A stretch of DNA of 57,978 nucleotides from Brachionus koreanus (GCA_016987375.1 PJRA01000519.1:1574809-1632786); one strand, 5' to 3'. Positions 1-10,792 are shown, numbered from the stretch's first letter. Notes: generated from the sequence alone by a model not told the origin. Program-made: numbers and translations.

Positions 1-250
1 TTGTTGTACTAATGGTGCTTCCTAAGTATGTAAATTCGTTTACACACTCGACTTGTGAATCATCAATGGTGATCGGGGTGTCCAATTTAGTGTTTATGCA
101 CATTACTTTTGTTTTGGCCACATTTATTTCGAGTCAAGTTGGTTTAGCGTTGTTCGCCAAATCTTGTGTTTTCATATGCATATGTTCTTCTGTACTAGAC
201 ATTAACACCAGATCATCCGCAAAATCTAAGTCTTCAAGCTTGTTTGTTAA
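1..250 (-). mobile_element. RTE-like LINE reverse transcriptase fragment
   Basis: Read on the minus strand this encodes part of a LINE reverse transcriptase: the DDLVL part of the catalytic FADD box, the KTKVMCIN stretch and the EFTYLGS motif. These are characteristic of RTE-clade elements such as schistosome SR2. The window edge cuts it on the left; it stops matching near 250. The same stretch recurs almost identically at 22329-22578 in the same orientation, so the family moved or was copied recently. A long plus-strand open frame over it is only the antisense shadow. Confidence 0.8.
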
Positions 251-559
251 AAATGATTTTTTGGTTAAGCAAAATGATTTTTTGCAGTACTATGTTGAAC
301 TTGAAAATTCCATTTCATATTATTTTTTATGAATATTCCAAGATCTCGTTCACATACGGTTTTAGCTAAACTTTTTCACTCTCCTGATTGCTCTTCAATT
401 TTGTAATCAAATGTAGAGTTCGTTTTACATAAGTATTAGACCTTACATTTTTCTGCATTTAGTACTGTTGACTAATTTTTACACCAGACGCAAATCTTGT
501 CCATATCATCTTAAAGCATCAAATTTGATAAAGAATTTTAAATGATTGCAATTATTTTT

Positions 560-1110
560 GTGTCAATTTCGTTTATATAAATAATGAATAGTAGAGGACC
601 TAAGAGTGATGATAACCCTGAGGAACACCACTGAAAACTGAAAGCCATGACGAATTAAAATTCCCCAAAACAACACTTTGAGTACGATCAGACAGAAAGT
701 TACCATCTTACTATATTTTAACCAAATCCATATTGTCTGAGTCTGGATAGTAATTTATTGTGAGATATTTTATCAAAAGCTTTCGAAAAATCAGTGTATA
801 TAATATCTACTGGTAGTTAAGATTGCCAGTGAAGAAGTAATAAGATCAATAGTTTCCAACAAGTTTGTCGACAAAGATTTTGATGGCATAAAGCCATGTT
901 AAGCCCTCGAAATTAGTTGATTATCTAAGAAATGCTTTAATGATACTCTCAAGAACTTTGCATAATATACAGGTTAAGGAAACTGGCCTATAATTATTAT
1001 TATTAACTCCAATTTACTACAAGATTTGTGAAAAGGCGTCATATTTGCTTGTTTCCATATTTTCGGGACCAGTCCAGTTTTAAACGAATTACTATAAATA
1101 ATTTCGATTG
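560..1110 (-). mobile_element. decayed CR1-like LINE reverse transcriptase fragment
   Basis: Minus-strand translation in shifting frames shows a LINE reverse transcriptase in order: a KTGLVPKIWKQAN-like stretch near 1080, a HGFMPSKSLSTNLLE-like stretch near 880, an FSKAFDKI-like stretch near 780, and a GVPQG remnant near 630 followed by GPLLF-like sequence. Frameshifts and stops break it throughout, so it is dead. It differs from the RTE piece next to it. The sequence between the two (251-560) shows nothing else. Confidence 0.65.
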
Positions 1111-1282
1111 GGATCGAAAATCCTTTTTTGAATTTTTTTTATTTTATTAAATTTTATCAATTAACATATTTCATCGAAATTAAATGATTCTGAATCTTCA
1201 ATATATCTCTCTTTATTTCTTATTTAATAAATTAATTTTGATAAATAAAAATAATGATACAAATTTACAAAAACAATAAGTT

Positions 1283-1288
1283 TTTATT
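1283..1288 (-). promoter_or_regulatory. poly(A) signal of the EF-hand gene
   Basis: AATAAA on the minus strand, about 80 nt after the EF-hand stop codon. Confidence 0.5.
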
Positions 1289-1368
1289 TTTAAAAAGTAA
1301 ATAAAAGAATTTTCTGACCGCGGTTTAATTTCAAAATTCTTTAATTAAAAAAAAAATTTAAAAAAGTT

Positions 1369-1638
1369 TTAATAATAGCCATACAGAGATGGACGATAGC
1401 CGGAGTAGGCACCTGGAAAATAATAACCTGGATTTAATCTTCTTTGTGCATCAGCAAATTCCCAATAGTCAATGCGACCATCTCCATTTCTATCCATTAG
1501 TGAAAATTGAATGTTAGATTGAATCATGTTGGTAAAAACATCATTGTAAGGATTCATCATTTGATTGAAACTCGCAAATTCGTTTCTGTCAATAAGTGAA
1601 TCAATTCCAGCAATTGATCTAAACATGTGATAGCTCAT
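1369..1638 (-). CDS. small EF-hand calcium-binding protein
   Basis: An intronless 89-residue protein. Residues 49-60 form a canonical 12-residue EF-hand loop (Asp49, Asn51, Asp53, Asp57 and the terminal Glu60), which should bind one Ca2+. A first hand around residues 9-20 keeps Asp13, Asp17 and Glu20 but lacks the position-1 acid, so it is probably degenerate. The C-terminus is a Tyr/Gly/Pro-rich tail. There is no signal peptide or membrane segment, so it is probably cytosolic. The ATG is preceded by a run of A on the coding strand, with a TATA-like box 56 nt upstream and AATAAA downstream, which suggests a complete compact gene. One clear hand and no other domain place it only loosely among sorcin/calmodulin-like proteins; its partner is unknown. 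Confidence 0.75.
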   Translation of the reverse strand: MSYHMFRSIAGIDSLIDRNEFASFNQMMNPYNDVFTNMIQSNIQFSLMDRNGDGRIDYWEFADAQRRLNPGYYFPGAYSGYRPSLYGYY

Positions 1639-1693
1639 TTTTTTCTATTTTGTTGATAAAAACAATTAAATGACTGAGTCTATGTTTTTGAGT

Positions 1694-1701
1694 CTATTTA
1701 A
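1694..1701 (-). promoter_or_regulatory. TATA-like box upstream of the EF-hand gene
   Basis: TTAAATAG on the minus strand, about 56 nt before the EF-hand start codon. It would give a very short 5' UTR. A similar TATTTAAG lies about 37 nt before the EB/lectin start at 15929. Confidence 0.35.
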
Positions 1702-1739
1702 GCACGAAGTTAATTTGTAATTTAGTCAACTTGTGACTA

Positions 1740-2490
1740 AATTATGTCATAAAAACAACTTCAAACGAATATTTAAAATGAAATTTAAAAAAAATTTATC
1801 ATTAATTTAATGTTTGTTATTTTTAATTAGAAATGGTAATTATTTTTAAAATATGATAGAAAAGAATCTATGAAAAATAAAATATGCAATTAACAAATGC
1901 CTATGAAATTCAAATTATTTGAGTAAATAAATTTGTTTGAAATTAAACATGTATTTTAAGAATGGCTCAGATGTTTTAATTTTTTTAATTTTAATCTACA
2001 AAATGTGTAATAAAACGAAAAAATTATTTTTAATTTCTCAAAAATAAAGTTTTATGAATTTAATTTCAATTTTAATTTTTCAACATTTTTGAATAATTTT
2101 TATAAACTTTAAATCAATATTTAAATCTTTAAAAAAAACAGTTTTTTGCACTTTTTTTATCTAAAATAGAATTTTTTTTCTTTATTTTTAGTAAATCAAA
2201 TCAACAATCAATTAAAACCTTATTAAGGTTTTATTTTTTTTTTAAGTAAAAAAAAATGCGACAAACTTTGATGCAACATTTTTTTTAACTGATCAAAAAA
2301 TATGAATAAATAAAAAAGCAAAACTTCAACATATTTTAAATAAACTCATCAAATTCTATTAGATGAAGAATATAGAATAATGTTGTGAAGTGATTTACGT
2401 TGATTATTTATGTTTTAAGATAAGTTTTGCGCTTCATGGTTATGGACGATGCTATTTGTGATAGAATTAAAAATAAAGCTAAATCAATTT
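1740..2490. other. AT-rich spacer, no gene seen
   Basis: Homopolymer-rich intergenic DNA between the EF-hand promoter and a 5'-truncated LINE. I see no coding stretch or RNA gene. Confidence 0.6.
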
Positions 2491-2544
2491 CAATTTTCCA
2501 GAAATCAGCTGGACATGTGATGGTGGAAATTCAAGTTGACAAAA

Positions 2545-4965
2545 CGAGATGCGATTTATGGATGGCTTAGATGAATCGTATATGATTCAGTGTGTGGATT
2601 TTCCATTTATATATGGAAAAAATGGAGATTCAAGTTTACTTGATCTACTGTTAACGAGTGAACCTGAAGAGTTCTGGAAGTAAGGGCTTTGCCACCACAA
2701 GGTGAAGCGGAAGAGGCTCATGTGTTGTTAGAGTGGAAATTTGCAATGAAAGATGTGAGAACAAGAGTTAGAGATAATAAGAGAAAAAATGTATGAAAAG
2801 CTGATTTTGACCAAATCAACACTACGATCGGCTCATTTGAATGGAAAAAAAATTAATTTGACGGAATGTCAATGAATGTTATGAAAGTTTTCTGAATGTG
2901 TATCTGCGACTTTAAGAGAAGCACTACCGGAAAAAGAGTAAATTTACGGAAGAGCAAAAAATGGATGAACTACGACGTTAATAGAGTGATAAAACTTAAG
3001 CACCGATCTTGGTATAAGATGAAAGCATGTAATAAAAGTTCATTTGAAATAGGTAAATATTACTATGGAAAAGCATGTAGAGAGTTAAAACAGAAATTAA
3101 GAAAAGTTAAATCCGATTATGAGAACAGACTGTCTAAAAAAGCAAAAAGTGATCCGAAACTGATTTATGCTTATGTAAGAAGTAAAATGGGAGTAAAGGA
3201 AGAAATAAGAATGTTAAGAACAAAAATAGGTGAAGTAATCAGTGATAAAAAACTGATAGCTGAGCAATTAAATGATCAGTTTCATTCAGTCTTTAATAAA
3301 GAAACTAATGATAATATGCCTTTATTCTACTTTCGGTATTGAGAATGTCATGCAGGAACTAAACGAGGATCTGATTCAGCGAAGACTATTAAAATGAAAT
3401 TAAATGGCAACAAATCGATGGGCACAGAACAAATACATCCACTAATACTGAAAAACTGCGCAAAAACGATTTCAGTGCCATTGAAGATAATTTACACAAA
3501 ATCATTACGGACACGAAAAATCCCAAAGGAGTGGAAAAGAGCAAATGCTTCGCCGATCTTTAAAAAAGGAAGTAAATTAGAGCAAGTTAATCATCGCCCG
3601 GTATCACTTACGTCAGTCGTCTGTAAAGTTCTGGAAGGTATTGTCAGGGACCGACTAATGTTTTACCTTCAAGAGAATATTCTAATAATTGGAAGTCAAC
3701 ATGGATTTTTTCCAAAGAAAGGATGTGTAACGAACCTACTTGAAACGCTTGATATGATCACGTCTGAGTTGGCCAAAGGTAACAGTGTGGCTGAAATACT
3801 ATTAGACTTTTCTAAGGCTTTTGATTCGGTACCGCATCATCGACTTCTTCATAAACTACGTGGTTATGGGCTAGGTGAGAAAATAGTAAGGTGGAAGACT
3901 TTTTGAGTATGAGAACTCAGCGGGTTGTACTTGGTGATGAAGTTTCTAGATGGTCAGAGGTATTGAGTGGAGTTCCGCAAGGGTCTGTTCTTGGACCTCT
4001 GCTATTTGTGCTGTACATAAATTACCTACCCGACTGCGTTTCAAATAAGATGGAATTGTACGCAGATGACTCAAAATTACTCGGTTTAGTTAATAATGTT
4101 TATGAGAGAGTGATGTAACAGAAAGATCTGGATGCAGTATGTCAATGGATAGAGGTTTGGCGTATGGGATTGTGTGCTAACAAATGTAAAGTAATGCATT
4201 TCGGCATACTAAATGAAAGGCATAAGTATACACAAAAAAGCAACAGAAATATTACATTAGCGACCACAGAGTGTGAAAGGCATCTTGGGGTGATGGTTTC
4301 ATCAGAATTAAAATGGACTAGCCAAGTGAAAAGTGCTTGTGCGAAAGCGAGTAGGGTACTTGGAATGCTAAAGCGAACATTTACAAGAAGAGAGGAAAGA
4401 CTGTGGGTTAGATTGTATTTATCCATGGTGAGACCCCACCTAGATTACTTATTGCAGGTTTGGAATCCAAGTGTGAAAATGGACGTGAATGCGTTGGAAA
4501 AGGTGCAAGAGAGGGCAACAAAAATACCGTTGTCTGTATGAAATATGCCGTATGAAATGAGGCTGACAAAATTAGGACTGACAAAGCTCAGTGAAAGAAG
4601 AGTGAGAGGGGACTTGATTGAAATTAACAAATTAGTGAATGGAATAGAAAAGATAAGCTTGGTCAAGAATCTAGTGAATAAATCAGAAAACAAGGGACCA
4701 GCCAGGGCGTTAAGAGGAAATAGCATTAGAGTACAGAGATAAAGTTTCCCAGCTCAAATTAGAAATGATTTTGCGGCTGCAGTAAATGCCAGACACGTAT
4801 TTTTCTCAAACAGAGTAGTTCCGCATTGGAATAAGTTGCCAGAAAATGTAGTGAAATCCAAGTCAACTGCTAACTTAATAATGGCCTTAGATGAGTTAAA
4901 TGGAATCGGCTGCTACAGCTCCATACCGCCAATTGGTGGTTATGGGCTTAGACAATCTACATGTT
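2545..4965 (+). pseudogene. broken LINE endonuclease-reverse transcriptase ORF
   Basis: In order: the end of an apurinic-type endonuclease domain (QCVDFP and LLDLLLTSEPE, 2585-2675), a basic linker (2896-3340), then the reverse transcriptase with NKSMGTEQIHP (about 3400), KAFDSVPHHRLL (about 3820), SGVPQGSVLGPLLF (about 3970) and the catalytic YADD at 4059-4070, then the thumb/C-terminal part to WNKLPENV (about 4835). Stops near 3340, 4118, 4541 and 4740 and a frame change near 3895 inactivate it. The frame is otherwise well kept, so decay is moderate. It would have copied its own RNA by target-primed reverse transcription. Confidence 0.85.
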
Positions 4966-4982
4966 AGGTGTCGCAGCAAGAA

Positions 4983-5001
4983 CTACTACTACTACTACTA
5001 T
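4983..5001 (+). repeat. (TAC)n LINE 3'-terminal microsatellite
   Basis: About six TAC units ending the LINE. An equivalent tail occurs at 41093-41110. Confidence 0.8.
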
Positions 5002-5470
5002 TTTCAATTTTTCTTTTTTTCAATTAATCTGATTATTTTCTTCTATGAATATTTTTATTAAATTTATTAAGAGCTATGTATTTTTTTTATCACCAAAAAA
5101 TATACTCCTATCTAAAATAATACCCGTTTATATAAATTTACTATGTAGGAATAAAATTTATTTTTCTAAATTTGAGTATATATAATTTTTAAAGATTTTC
5201 AAAATAATTTATTAAATTTCTAGATCTGAAAGACTTACAACATTTCAAAGGGTTAGTTTTTTCAAGAGTCTTGGTTAAATAATTTTTTTTCATAATTTTT
5301 AAAAGACTTAGTTTACGAATTTCAATTCAAAAATTAGAAATTAAAATAGCAATTTAGTTTTGAATTTCAGCACCTTAATGAATTTTCTTTAATATCGAAA
5401 TCTTCAAACATATTTTAGTTTTTGAAAAATGAGTATTTCATCAAAAAATGGCGGGCTGATTTCGACTGAG
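5002..5470. other. AT-rich spacer, no gene seen
   Basis: Poly-A/T-rich DNA after the LINE tail; no coding or RNA signal recognised. Confidence 0.6.
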
Positions 5471-5483
5471 CAATAATTGCAGA

Positions 5484-5570
5484 GTAAATGATCAACTCGA
5501 TGCAGTTTTTAAACCTCTGTGTCAAACCGTAGTTGTTACTCAAAATAGTACTAGAAAAAGAGATGAGAAA
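5484..5570 (+). mobile_element. diverged SINE 3'-module fragment
   Basis: Begins with ATGATCAACTCGATGCAG and continues with recognisable CTCTGTGTCA and GAGATGAG blocks. It is thus a diverged copy of the 3' half of the SINE at 5715-5998, in the opposite orientation. It has no tRNA-like head. Confidence 0.6.
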
Positions 5571-5628
5571 TTAATAACTTAATTTAAATTTACTCTGCAA
5601 AAAGAGTGGACACTACCTTTCACCATTT

Positions 5629-5692
5629 TTTTTTCAAAATTTAAAATCAGACTGATTCTAGCTTTAAAAAAAATTATTTCAAAAAGTTTAAT
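5629..5692 (+). repeat. left long direct repeat flanking the SINE
   Basis: About 62 bp, matched by 6002-6063 with one or two single-base differences and indels. The SINE at 5715-5998 lies between the two copies. Confidence 0.85.
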
Positions 5693-5714
5693 TAGCTTTT
5701 ATTTACTAGAAAAT

Positions 5715-5998
5715 GATCCTATTTTATCCTAGTGAATAATGGGGAAGCGCTAATCTTCTTTTCAAGTACCTTTTTATGCATTAGCTCCGATCTGACACAG
5801 AGGCTACTGCATCGAGTTGATCATCTACACTGCAAATTTTACCCAGTCGAAACCGGTACTCATTTTTGGAAGAAAGGAGTTTAAACATGCACCCCGTATT
5901 GCAGAGATATTTTGAAGATTTTTCCACCCTCAGTAGCTTTTGAACCTTCGATCCTCTGTTTGCATGAATAACACACAAACCGTTCGGCTATACAGGAT
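5715..5998 (-). mobile_element. tRNA-derived SINE, normal head-to-tail copy
   Basis: On the minus strand the element starts with a tRNA-like head carrying an A-box (TAGCCGAACGG; the 42.7-kb copy has TAGCCGAGTGG) and a B-box-like AAGGTTCAAAAGC. These are internal RNA polymerase III promoter elements. It continues through a body ending in CGACTGGGTAAAATT and a 3' module starting GTAGATGATCAACTCG and ending GGATAAAATAGGATC. Total length is about 284 bp. There is no protein. The open frame across it is fortuitous. The isotype of the founding tRNA cannot be told. It lies between two direct repeats of about 62 bp. Confidence 0.8.
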
Positions 5999-6001
5999 AA
6001 C

Positions 6002-6063
6002 TTTTTTCAAAATTTAAAATCAGACTGATTCTAGCTTTAAAAAAAAATTATTTCAAAAAGTTA
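6002..6063 (+). repeat. right long direct repeat flanking the SINE
   Basis: Near-identical to 5629-5692. It abuts the tRNA-like 5' head of the SINE. Confidence 0.85.
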
Positions 6064-6354
6064 AATTTTCGATCAGTTTTTAGTAAAAAATGTACGAAAC
6101 CATCAACAAATATTTGTACAACTTTGTAGAAAGTAACTAAAATTTGCCAAAAGCTGAAGTTCTTAGGCGATTCACTGGTCTTGGATACAGAAAATGTTCT
6201 GTATATAAATTTCATTAAAAACTCACATAAATAATAAATATATAAATAAGCATCTGTGGTGAACATCACAAAAATTATTATTTAAAAAGATAAAAATATA
6301 ATTTTTTCATATTTTCTTTTTTAATTAAATAAAAATTTAAATTTTTTTTTTGTA

Positions 6355-6432
6355 TTATTCGAATGTAACGAAATTCGGTTATAACGAACCGCTTTTTGAA
6401 TCCACAGTTACTTCGTTATAACCGTGCTTTAA
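6355..6432. repeat. GTTATAACG inverted motifs, possible pogo-like transposon end
   Basis: Contains CGGTTATAACGAA and, about 45 bp on, TTCGTTATAACCG in inverted orientation. Such motifs are common in the terminal repeats of pogo/Tigger-like elements. It sits just past the protease stop codon, so it would fall in that gene's 3' UTR. No transposase is attached. The family assignment is inference. The 6064-6354 stretch before it shows nothing. Confidence 0.35.
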
Positions 6433-6439
6433 TGTATGC

Positions 6440-8235
6440 TTAAGAGTAAATAAATTCTTCTAACCAACTTAAATAATAACTAATTCTTGTGTAGATACTT
6501 GGATTATTGGTGCAATTGTTTCCATATGATGTGATTCCTACCAAAACATAGGACATGGTTGTATTAACATAATCCGCAACAAAAAGCGGACCTCCGCTAT
6601 CACCATTGCATGTATTTTTATTTGTATCTCCAGCACATATTTGTTTGCTAGTTTGTTTTTTATATTCTGAATAAACATCATCACATTCACTATTTTCAAA
6701 TATTTTCAACTTTACATTATTCAGACTAGCTGCAATTGATTCTGAATCTTCAGATTCGTAACCCCAACCTACTGTCCACGCACCAATATCAATAGAAAAA
6801 GGATATGCTACTCGGGTCTGTGGTGGCAAGCATGCTAGTTGAATGTAATCATTAAGAACTATTTTGTTAGGTAATTTTATGACAGCAATGTCGTTTAATA
6901 AATTGTTTGAATCATAATTAGCATGCTTAAAAAATAAACAGTATAAAATTTGAAAAATAATTTTTTAAAAAAAATTTTTAAATAAAAGGAAAACTTTTTT
7001 TAAATTGCCTCAAATTAAGTGAATAAATTTTTTTTTCTAATTAAATTTAGATTGTTTAATTTTCCAATCCAGAAAAAAAAAAAGAATAAAACCTAATACA
7101 AGACAATAAAATTGTTCAACTAAAATAATTTAAACTAAACTCTTAAGAATATTTACTTCTATTAAATTTTACAGTGCCTTGAAGAAATATTTAGCAGAAA
7201 TACCTGGATAAACGCTTGTATAGAGGTTTCTATTGCTGGTAAAGTAACATTCTCAATTTCGTTTGAATTGTGAAGTCCCAAATAGACTGTAAACATTGAC
7301 TCGATAGTCGAATGAACTGAATTTATTTCAACATCTTGATAATAAACTGTGTCATTGAAGTCAATGGCAATATTTTTGGGCAAACAATGAGCTGCAGTTA
7401 CAACTATATCACGAGAAATCAACGAGCCACCACAATACGCTATTTGACTTTGATTGTAAGTAATATTGTCAAATTCATAAAAATGTGTATAGTTAAATTT
7501 AATTAAAGCCATTGATGGCCAGCTAAAAGGTTCGGCCTCAATGCCACCGAGTATTCGAAGGTTGGGCAAACTTTTCCCTTGGCCGCAAAAATCTGTGCAA
7601 AAATAGCCAGTGTAGCCATGTGAACATACTGGTTTAACAGTTGTTGTTGTTGTAGTAGTAGTAGTTGTAGTAGTAGTTGTTGTGGTTGTTGTAGTAGTAG
7701 TTGTTGTTGAAGTTGTTGTAGTTGTGGTTGTTGTAGTTGTTGTAGTTGTAGTAGTTGTTGTGGTTGTTGTGATAGTGGTTGTTGAAGCTTCAGTTTGGGT
7801 ACCAAAATCTAAAATATATAAATGAATATTTTCTCTTGTAATTATTTTATAATTACATATAGTTAGGACCAAAAGAGCAATACAAATTAATGAAAGAGCA
7901 GCTAGAGTAATACCGGTGAATATAAGAAATCTTTTTTGAACTCTGGATGGAGGATTTGAGACAGGCTTAGGTGTTTCTAATCTTGGCGATTGAATTAAAT
8001 CTGCCTGAATGGAAGAGTTTGTCGGAGACTTGGTCTCAGCATTAATGGCATCTACTTGTTTAAAGCTAGGGCTTTTGTTTGTTCTATTACTTAGCTTAGT
8101 TCCGTTTAGATTGTATGATGTTGAAGCTTTGTTTTCAGCACTAAATTCTGTCAGTGAATGATCAAAACTTGTCAGCTTTTTTGGCAGACCTTCGTCAAAA
8201 AAGTAGAGAAAAGTTGAATCGTAATTTTTAGACAT
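6440..8235 (-). CDS. type II transmembrane trypsin-fold serine protease
   Basis: Two exons, 8235-7204 and 6925-6440, with a 278-nt phase-0 GT-AG intron, give 505 residues. Order: cytoplasmic tail (1-102), one membrane helix (about 103-127, preceded by KR), threonine run (152-199), a short Cys-rich EGF-like remnant (200-222), then a peptidase S1 domain. Activation site is Arg227-Ile228 (R|ILGG). The catalytic triad is His283 (TAAHC), Asp356 (NDIAVI) and Ser454 (GDSGGP), so it should be active after cleavage. The S1-pocket position equivalent to trypsin Asp189 is Asn, and position 226 is Ser rather than Gly, so cleavage after Arg/Lys is doubtful. The threonine run is a likely O-glycosylated stalk. 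A type II topology with the protease outside the cell follows from the single helix. The substrate is unknown. Confidence 0.9.
7639..7785 (-). repeat. ACN triplet repeat encoding the poly-Thr stalk
   Basis: About 48 consecutive codons, nearly all Thr with one Ile and one Ser, using mixed ACA/ACT/ACC codons. The codon mixture suggests selection for threonine rather than simple slippage, though length variation between alleles is likely. Another frame reads as Gln/Leu repeats and is not a gene. Confidence 0.9.
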
Positions 8236-9781
8236 TTTTTAAATATGTTTTATTTACAAAATGTTTTGTGTTAAAATTATTTTATTTTCCAATTTTATTT
8301 AAAAATGCTTTGAGCTGTTTTTTTCTTAAAAAAAATCAAAATTTTTAAAATAATAAATTAAATTCTTTTTTTTTCAGGTATTTTTTTAATTTTAGAAGAA
8401 TACGATAAGGTATACTCTTTATTAAAGTTTATTATTAAAGTTTTATTTAATTTTTACCAAATAAACTTGAAATTAGATTTCATAATGAACATTAGGGTGA
8501 GTCAAAAAAATTTTTTTTTAGCTTTTTTTTAAATTTATTAATAAAAAAGGCTATAATTTTTATCAAAAATAATGATCCTGCTGAAAACCATTAATCTAGA
8601 TGATTTCTTTCGGTATATAATTTGACCACTGGTCGATTCACCGACCATTTGGTGATCAGCCAAATTTTAGAAAACCCTTGAATGGCCGGTTGTCTGACAG
8701 TCAGTAATAAAACCGACCATGCTAATTGACAGACAGTGTGCGGTCTGACCATTCACTATAAGATCAAAAAAAAAAATTATTTTTATGACATGTCTTAAAA
8801 AAATGTTTTTAACTTTGATGGCATTAAGGTTTATATCATAATTAACTTTCCATTTTACAATTTCACAAAACCGAATTTCATAAAGCATAAAACAGTTTTT
8901 TAATTTTTTTTAAAAATATTGCTTTTAATTACATGTCATTAAAAATTAATTTTTAATTTAAAATTAATTTAGTATTAAATTTATTAATTAATATAGCATT
9001 TAATTAATTTATTTATTAAAAATAGAGTAATATATGTCAAAGACATGTCGACCAATTCGGAAATTACTAGAATTGTTTAAAGGCTTTTTCCTAAATTTGT
9101 TTATATCAAACGACCACATAGGTTAATACATAAGGTACATACATACCTGACCATATAGGTCAATTAACTGACAAAAACATAAAAGACAACTTTATTGGTA
9201 AGATACATGGATCTAATCAGGACTAAATTTCAAAAATTTCATTAAATTTCAAAAAATTAATTTTCATTGTAAGCAAAAGAGAATCTTAATTAATAAAAAT
9301 TTAGAGTAAAAAATTTTTTGATAATTACGTTACAAAATGAACAAAAATTTTTAATGTTTTTTATAAATTAAAATTTACTACAAAATACATTTAACAATTA
9401 AATAAAATACATTTCACAAAATATTGCAACAACATAGTAAATTTCACCATTTTTATTTAAGATGTTTTTTCTTATCTAAAAGAAAAGTCAAAAATAAACC
9501 ATAAATTAGATTTAAATTGATTATTGATTTGAATTTCTAAAAAAAAAGAAAGTAAAAGTTCTATTTTAGATGATAAATGTGCAACAAACTATGCTGCACG
9601 TTGTTGTTTAAAAAAGAATTTTATTTTCGAATATTTCAATTTGAAAAAACAGTGAGAATTTTTGTTCAATTTGTATTTGAATTCCACAATACCCAGATAT
9701 TGCAGTATCAAAATTTTTATCAAATAATAATAAATATATTTGTTAATAGCATAAAATTTACCAAATTTTGAGATTTTCAAT
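8236..9781. other. AT-rich spacer with short TGGTC-type palindromes
   Basis: No gene seen. At 8618-8668 nested inverted motifs occur (AATTTG to CAAATT outside, TCACC to GGTGA inside). Several GACCA/TGGTC words recur to 8757 and again near 9110-9165. These may be scraps of a small inverted-repeat transposon, but no clean ends were found. Overlapping frames on both strands around 9577-9780 look like chance. Confidence 0.4.
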
Positions 9782-10006
9782 TCATCAGACTTAAATCCTA
9801 GTGACTACTTTTTTTGGAACGAAGTCGTTTCAAATATGAGATCAAACAAATTCTTAAATAGAGAAGAATTTATAAAGGAAATAAAAAAAGGTGTCGGAAG
9901 GGTAAAAAAGGAAAATACTGAAAAGGCTATTAGATGTTTTAATCAAAGAGTGAGGAAGGTTGAAGAAGCAAAAAGGGGAATATTGTTAAAAACAAATTTA
10001 ATTTAA
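9782..10006 (+). pseudogene. mariner-type transposase C-terminal fragment
   Basis: An uninterrupted frame ending in TAA at 10004-10006. It starts with SSDLNPSDYFFWNEV, which holds the third catalytic Asp of Tc1/mariner transposases (the usual SPDLNPxDYxxW block), and continues with the basic C-terminal helix region (EKAIRCFNQRV). Everything upstream of the motif is missing, including the other two catalytic aspartates, and no inverted terminal repeat was found, so it cannot transpose. Confidence 0.8.
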
Positions 10007-10792
10007 AAAAAATTTTTCAAGTTTTTTTTATTTTTTTCCTATACAGATAAGGCAAATATTACAATTTATATATCAAAAAAAAAACACTAACTCTCAACTT
10101 TTAAACTAGCTATATAGATTGGTAATTTTCTCTTTGTCAACCAGAAATTATTAACTTAAAAAATTATTAATATGATGTTTATTTAAAAGTTCAAATTTAA
10201 TTATATATATGTACAAAAATTGAGGGTAATATTTTTTATAGATCAAAAGTTATTCAATAATAGTTAACATATAAGACCCAAATTTATAAGATTTTGAGAG
10301 AATGGTCATTTTTTAATGTTTTTAAATCATATCTTCTTGAAAACTAGATGAAAAAAAAACAATCTATGGCTCATTTTAATCAGAAAAAAATTCTCTACAA
10401 AATGGTATATTAAACTGGCAACACATTAATGGTGTCATATGAGGACAACTTTGGTCGTAGCAAGAGGTCAATTAAAAGGTCAAAGTGATAAATTTAAACG
10501 TATTGACATTAATTACAAAAAAAAAAAATTAAATGTTTTTATTTTGTTACAAATTCAATATTTTAGTTTTTTGATTAGATATTTTAGTTATTAAAATATA
10601 TTATATCTTTATTTATTTGCTTTACTGTATAGATTGTCTTTTTTCTTCTAGAAATTTGAAAACATCTATAAAAATTTGATTATCTAATTTTTTTATTTCG
10701 ACCATCATTTAATTGTCTTAAAATCCATGCAATTTTCAATTCTTGGCTTTTTTAAATACTTTTTAAAGACTTTTATAAATAGCTTTTTTTTC
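10007..10792. other. AT-rich spacer, no gene seen
   Basis: Follows the mariner fragment. No coding sequence, RNA gene or clear repeat was recognised. Confidence 0.55.

Larger units (their letters stand above)
2500..5001 (+). mobile_element. 5'-truncated CR1-like LINE with (TAC)n tail
   Basis: A non-LTR retrotransposon lacking most of its endonuclease. The left edge is near 2500, where endonuclease-end sequence begins. The right edge is a (TAC)n microsatellite at 4983-5001, preceded by GTCGCAG. The same GTCGCAG plus (TAC)n ending closes the LINE fragment at 40.7-41.1 kb, so both belong to related families that prime on a short-repeat tail. I could not find convincing target-site duplications. 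Confidence 0.85.

Noticed and set aside
12..332. Plus-strand 106-residue frame, with a matching one at 22310-22627
   Set aside because: Antisense of the RTE reverse transcriptase.
5781..5978. 65-residue minus-strand open frame, with a similar one at 42646-42840
   Set aside because: The similarity comes from the shared tRNA-derived SINE; the frames cross the Pol III boxes and are not proteins.
5835..5998. A functional tRNA gene
   Set aside because: The A and B boxes are recognisable but the acceptor stem pairs poorly and no clean anticodon arm forms; repeated copies with a body and tail indicate a SINE.
7639..7785. CRISPR-like or minisatellite array
   Set aside because: Simple triplet repeats without spacers, in coding frame.
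7503..7805. Gln/Leu-repeat open frame
   Set aside because: It is the shifted reading of the Thr-codon tract in the protease gene.
9577..9780. Overlapping 63-64-residue frames on both strands just upstream of the mariner fragment
   Set aside because: AT-driven composition and no match to the missing mariner N-terminal part.
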